Source: Saccoglossus kowalevskii
Lineage: Eukaryota > Hemichordata > Enteropneusta > Harrimaniidae
DNA length: 20,663 bases
NCBI RefSeq assembly: GCF_000003605.2
Contig: NW_003133350.1
Coordinates: 268,975-289,637 of the forward strand
Reading direction: 5' to 3'
The notes beneath the pieces were generated by a model. The model had not been told where the DNA came from. It did not search any database and saw nothing but the letters and a program-made list of their open reading frames with translations. The translations under genes and the position numbers were made by a program. Shown piece by piece: positions 19,783-20,663 of this stretch (within the stretch, counting starts at the first letter, position 1; the number at the start of each line of letters is the position of its first letter).

Positions 19783-20511
19783 TCAAGCTATCCGGTAGCC
19801 CTGGACAACTGACAATTTATTACATTTGATCGTGACATTTGCATCTGATAAAATATAACTGATGCAACCTGGTCTAATCAGTTCTCTAATAAATGACAAC
19901 AATATAAGTAACTTACAGAGACAGCAGTCACCATAGAAACCGATGTTACAGCTACATCCGAACCCAATTTGCAGAGGTTCTCCTCGCCCATAGCAAGTAA
20001 TTTCATCTTCACAAGGTGTAGTTTCTTCGAGGGGTTCCGTGCATTCGCTCCCACCACAGTGCGACGAGAACAACTCCGTTCGTGTTCTTTTCTTTTCAGA
20101 CCTTAACCCACATGGCGGGCTGCAATGTGACCAGTCACTCCATTCTGACAGCGTGCAGTTTATCAATACACATGAACCACAGCATCGACCATCCCATCCC
20201 GCGTTGCACTCACATGAATTTGTTAGTGGCGTACCATTTCCATTGCACCCAGGTACGTTACACGAACGTGTCTCAGTGCTTGATCCGGAACACGAGCTCC
20301 CGCCACAGCTAGCATCCTTGTCCTTGCTTCTAGTGCGCGTTTGCGTTCCATCTGTCCCACAGGGATATGTGCAATCGGACCAGCTACTCCATTGTCCCCA
20401 TTCGCAGTTGACGGGGGAGCATCGCCGTCGTCGACGTCGCCGCCACGAGTCTGTTTCCATTGTAATGCATATGATAATCACCAGTAAGAAGGTACACATT
20501 CGGAGATCCAT
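19783..20511 (-). CDS. Secreted protein with two TSP1 repeats (separate gene, or alternative 5' end of the VWDE-like gene)
   Basis: The main exon is 19917-20511, with 198 codons plus one base and donor GTAAGT. It begins with signal peptide MDLRMCTFLLVIIICITMETDS, seven arginines (residues 24-30), TSP1 repeat 1 (about 36-89, WGQWSSWSDC), an EGF-like Cys segment (90-114), TSP1 repeat 2 (about 119-173, LSEWSDWSHC) and a second EGF-like segment. The Trp clusters are C-mannosylation motifs. Neither repeat has Ser/Thr before the C-G of CxxxCG, so the POFUT2 O-fucose site is absent. Two continuations fit phase 1: a 62-nt exon at 19783-19844 (acceptor TTTTATCAG, stop TGA), giving 218 residues, or the D8C exon ending at 18187, giving a TSP1-VWDE isoform. 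The given start of this feature assumes the first option. The ATG lies 54 nt after a TATA box. Confidence 0.7.
   Translation of the reverse strand: MDLRMCTFLLVIIICITMETDSWRRRRRRRCSPVNCEWGQWSSWSDCTYPCGTDGTQTRTRSKDKDASCGGSSCSGSSTETRSCNVPGCNGNGTPLTNSCECNAGWDGRCCGSCVLINCTLSEWSDWSHCSPPCGLRSEKKRTRTELFSSHCGGSECTEPLEETTPCEDEITCYGRGEPLQIGFGCSCNIGFYGDCCLCKLLILLSFIRELIRPGCISYILSDANVTIKCNKLSVVQGYRIA
19917..20511 (-). CDS. TSP1 exon: signal peptide, Arg7, two TSP1/EGF-like units
   Basis: A single 595-nt exon codes for the whole recognisable protein. Two repeated units each consist of a TSP1 domain followed by a Cys-rich segment (C-x-G-x-G-x-P-L ... C-x-C ... G-x-x-G-x-C-C), indicating internal duplication. 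The start was chosen because it is the first Met, is followed by a hydrophobic core and lies near the TATA box. A second Met lies four residues in. Confidence 0.88.
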
Positions 20512-20564
20512 TGTAACTGATTTTACCCAGTTCCTACCAATAATTGTCTACTTGTGTTTATTGG

Positions 20565-20572
20565 TATTTATA
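20565..20572 (-). promoter_or_regulatory. TATA box of the TSP1 exon
   Basis: TATAAATA on the minus strand lies 54 nt upstream of the ATG at 20511, predicting a transcription start near 20540 and a very short 5' UTR. Confidence 0.6.
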
Positions 20573-20663
20573 CATGACGTTTGTGAATAATACTGGAATA
20601 AATTTGCATACATTGTCAGAATTAGGACGAGTACATACATTATTGACGGGATGCAGAGAACAA

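Noticed and set aside
19686-19783. Leader exon as an internal exon following the TSP1 exon
   Set aside because: The three nearby upstream AGs (ACATAG, GACAG and AGAG) give phases 2, 0 and 2, none matching the phase-1 donor of the TSP1 exon.
20039-20590. 183-codon + frame opposite the TSP1 exon
   Set aside because: It is antisense to a clear Cys/Trp-patterned TSP1 coding exon, so it is a shadow.

Overview
The window looks like a piece of an invertebrate animal (metazoan) nuclear genome. It is AT-rich, with intron-split genes bounded by GT/AG sites and introns from about 80 nt to almost 2 kb. It carries a eukaryotic tRNA-Pro, many simple repeats, and extracellular domains typical of animals: D8C/uromodulin-like, VWD, EGF, calcium-binding EGF and thrombospondin type 1. 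The species cannot be fixed from sequence alone. The compact gene spacing would suit a tunicate or another marine invertebrate, but that is a guess.

Layout. 1-2.4 kb (+): a degenerate tRNA-Pro copy at 91-163 and an intact tRNA-Pro(CGG) at 2283-2354, which share about 90 bp of 5' flank. 2.4-5.0 kb: mostly unassigned, with one weak candidate first exon on + at about 3 kb. 5.06-8.13 kb (-): a four-exon gene that I assembled by matching splice phases. It encodes a 248-residue secreted or membrane-anchored D8C + cbEGF protein, with a TATA-like box upstream and AATAAA downstream. 8.1-9.07 kb: intergenic, with a large AT palindrome. 9.27-19.73 kb (-): a sixteen-exon gene encoding an approximately 1103-residue single-pass membrane protein of the VWDE (von Willebrand factor D and EGF domain) family. 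Its order is signal peptide, D8C, short Cys linker, Ig-like/VWDE-specific region, VWD, TWPTPSG region, EGF, Cys module, Thr/Pro stalk, TM and short basic tail. The 16 exons sum to 3312 nt and stay in one frame. 19.9-20.5 kb (-): an exon with its own signal peptide, seven consecutive arginines and two TSP1 repeats, with a TATA box 54 nt before the ATG.

How they relate. The two D8C genes share the same exon plan (signal exon, D8C exon, 63/66-nt linker exon, all phase 1) and then diverge, so they are tandem paralogues that captured different downstream modules. The TSP1 exon also ends in phase 1. It could therefore be an alternative first exon of the VWDE-like gene, or a small separate gene lying directly upstream. 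All three products are predicted to enter the secretory pathway. No prokaryotic, phage or CRISPR features were seen.
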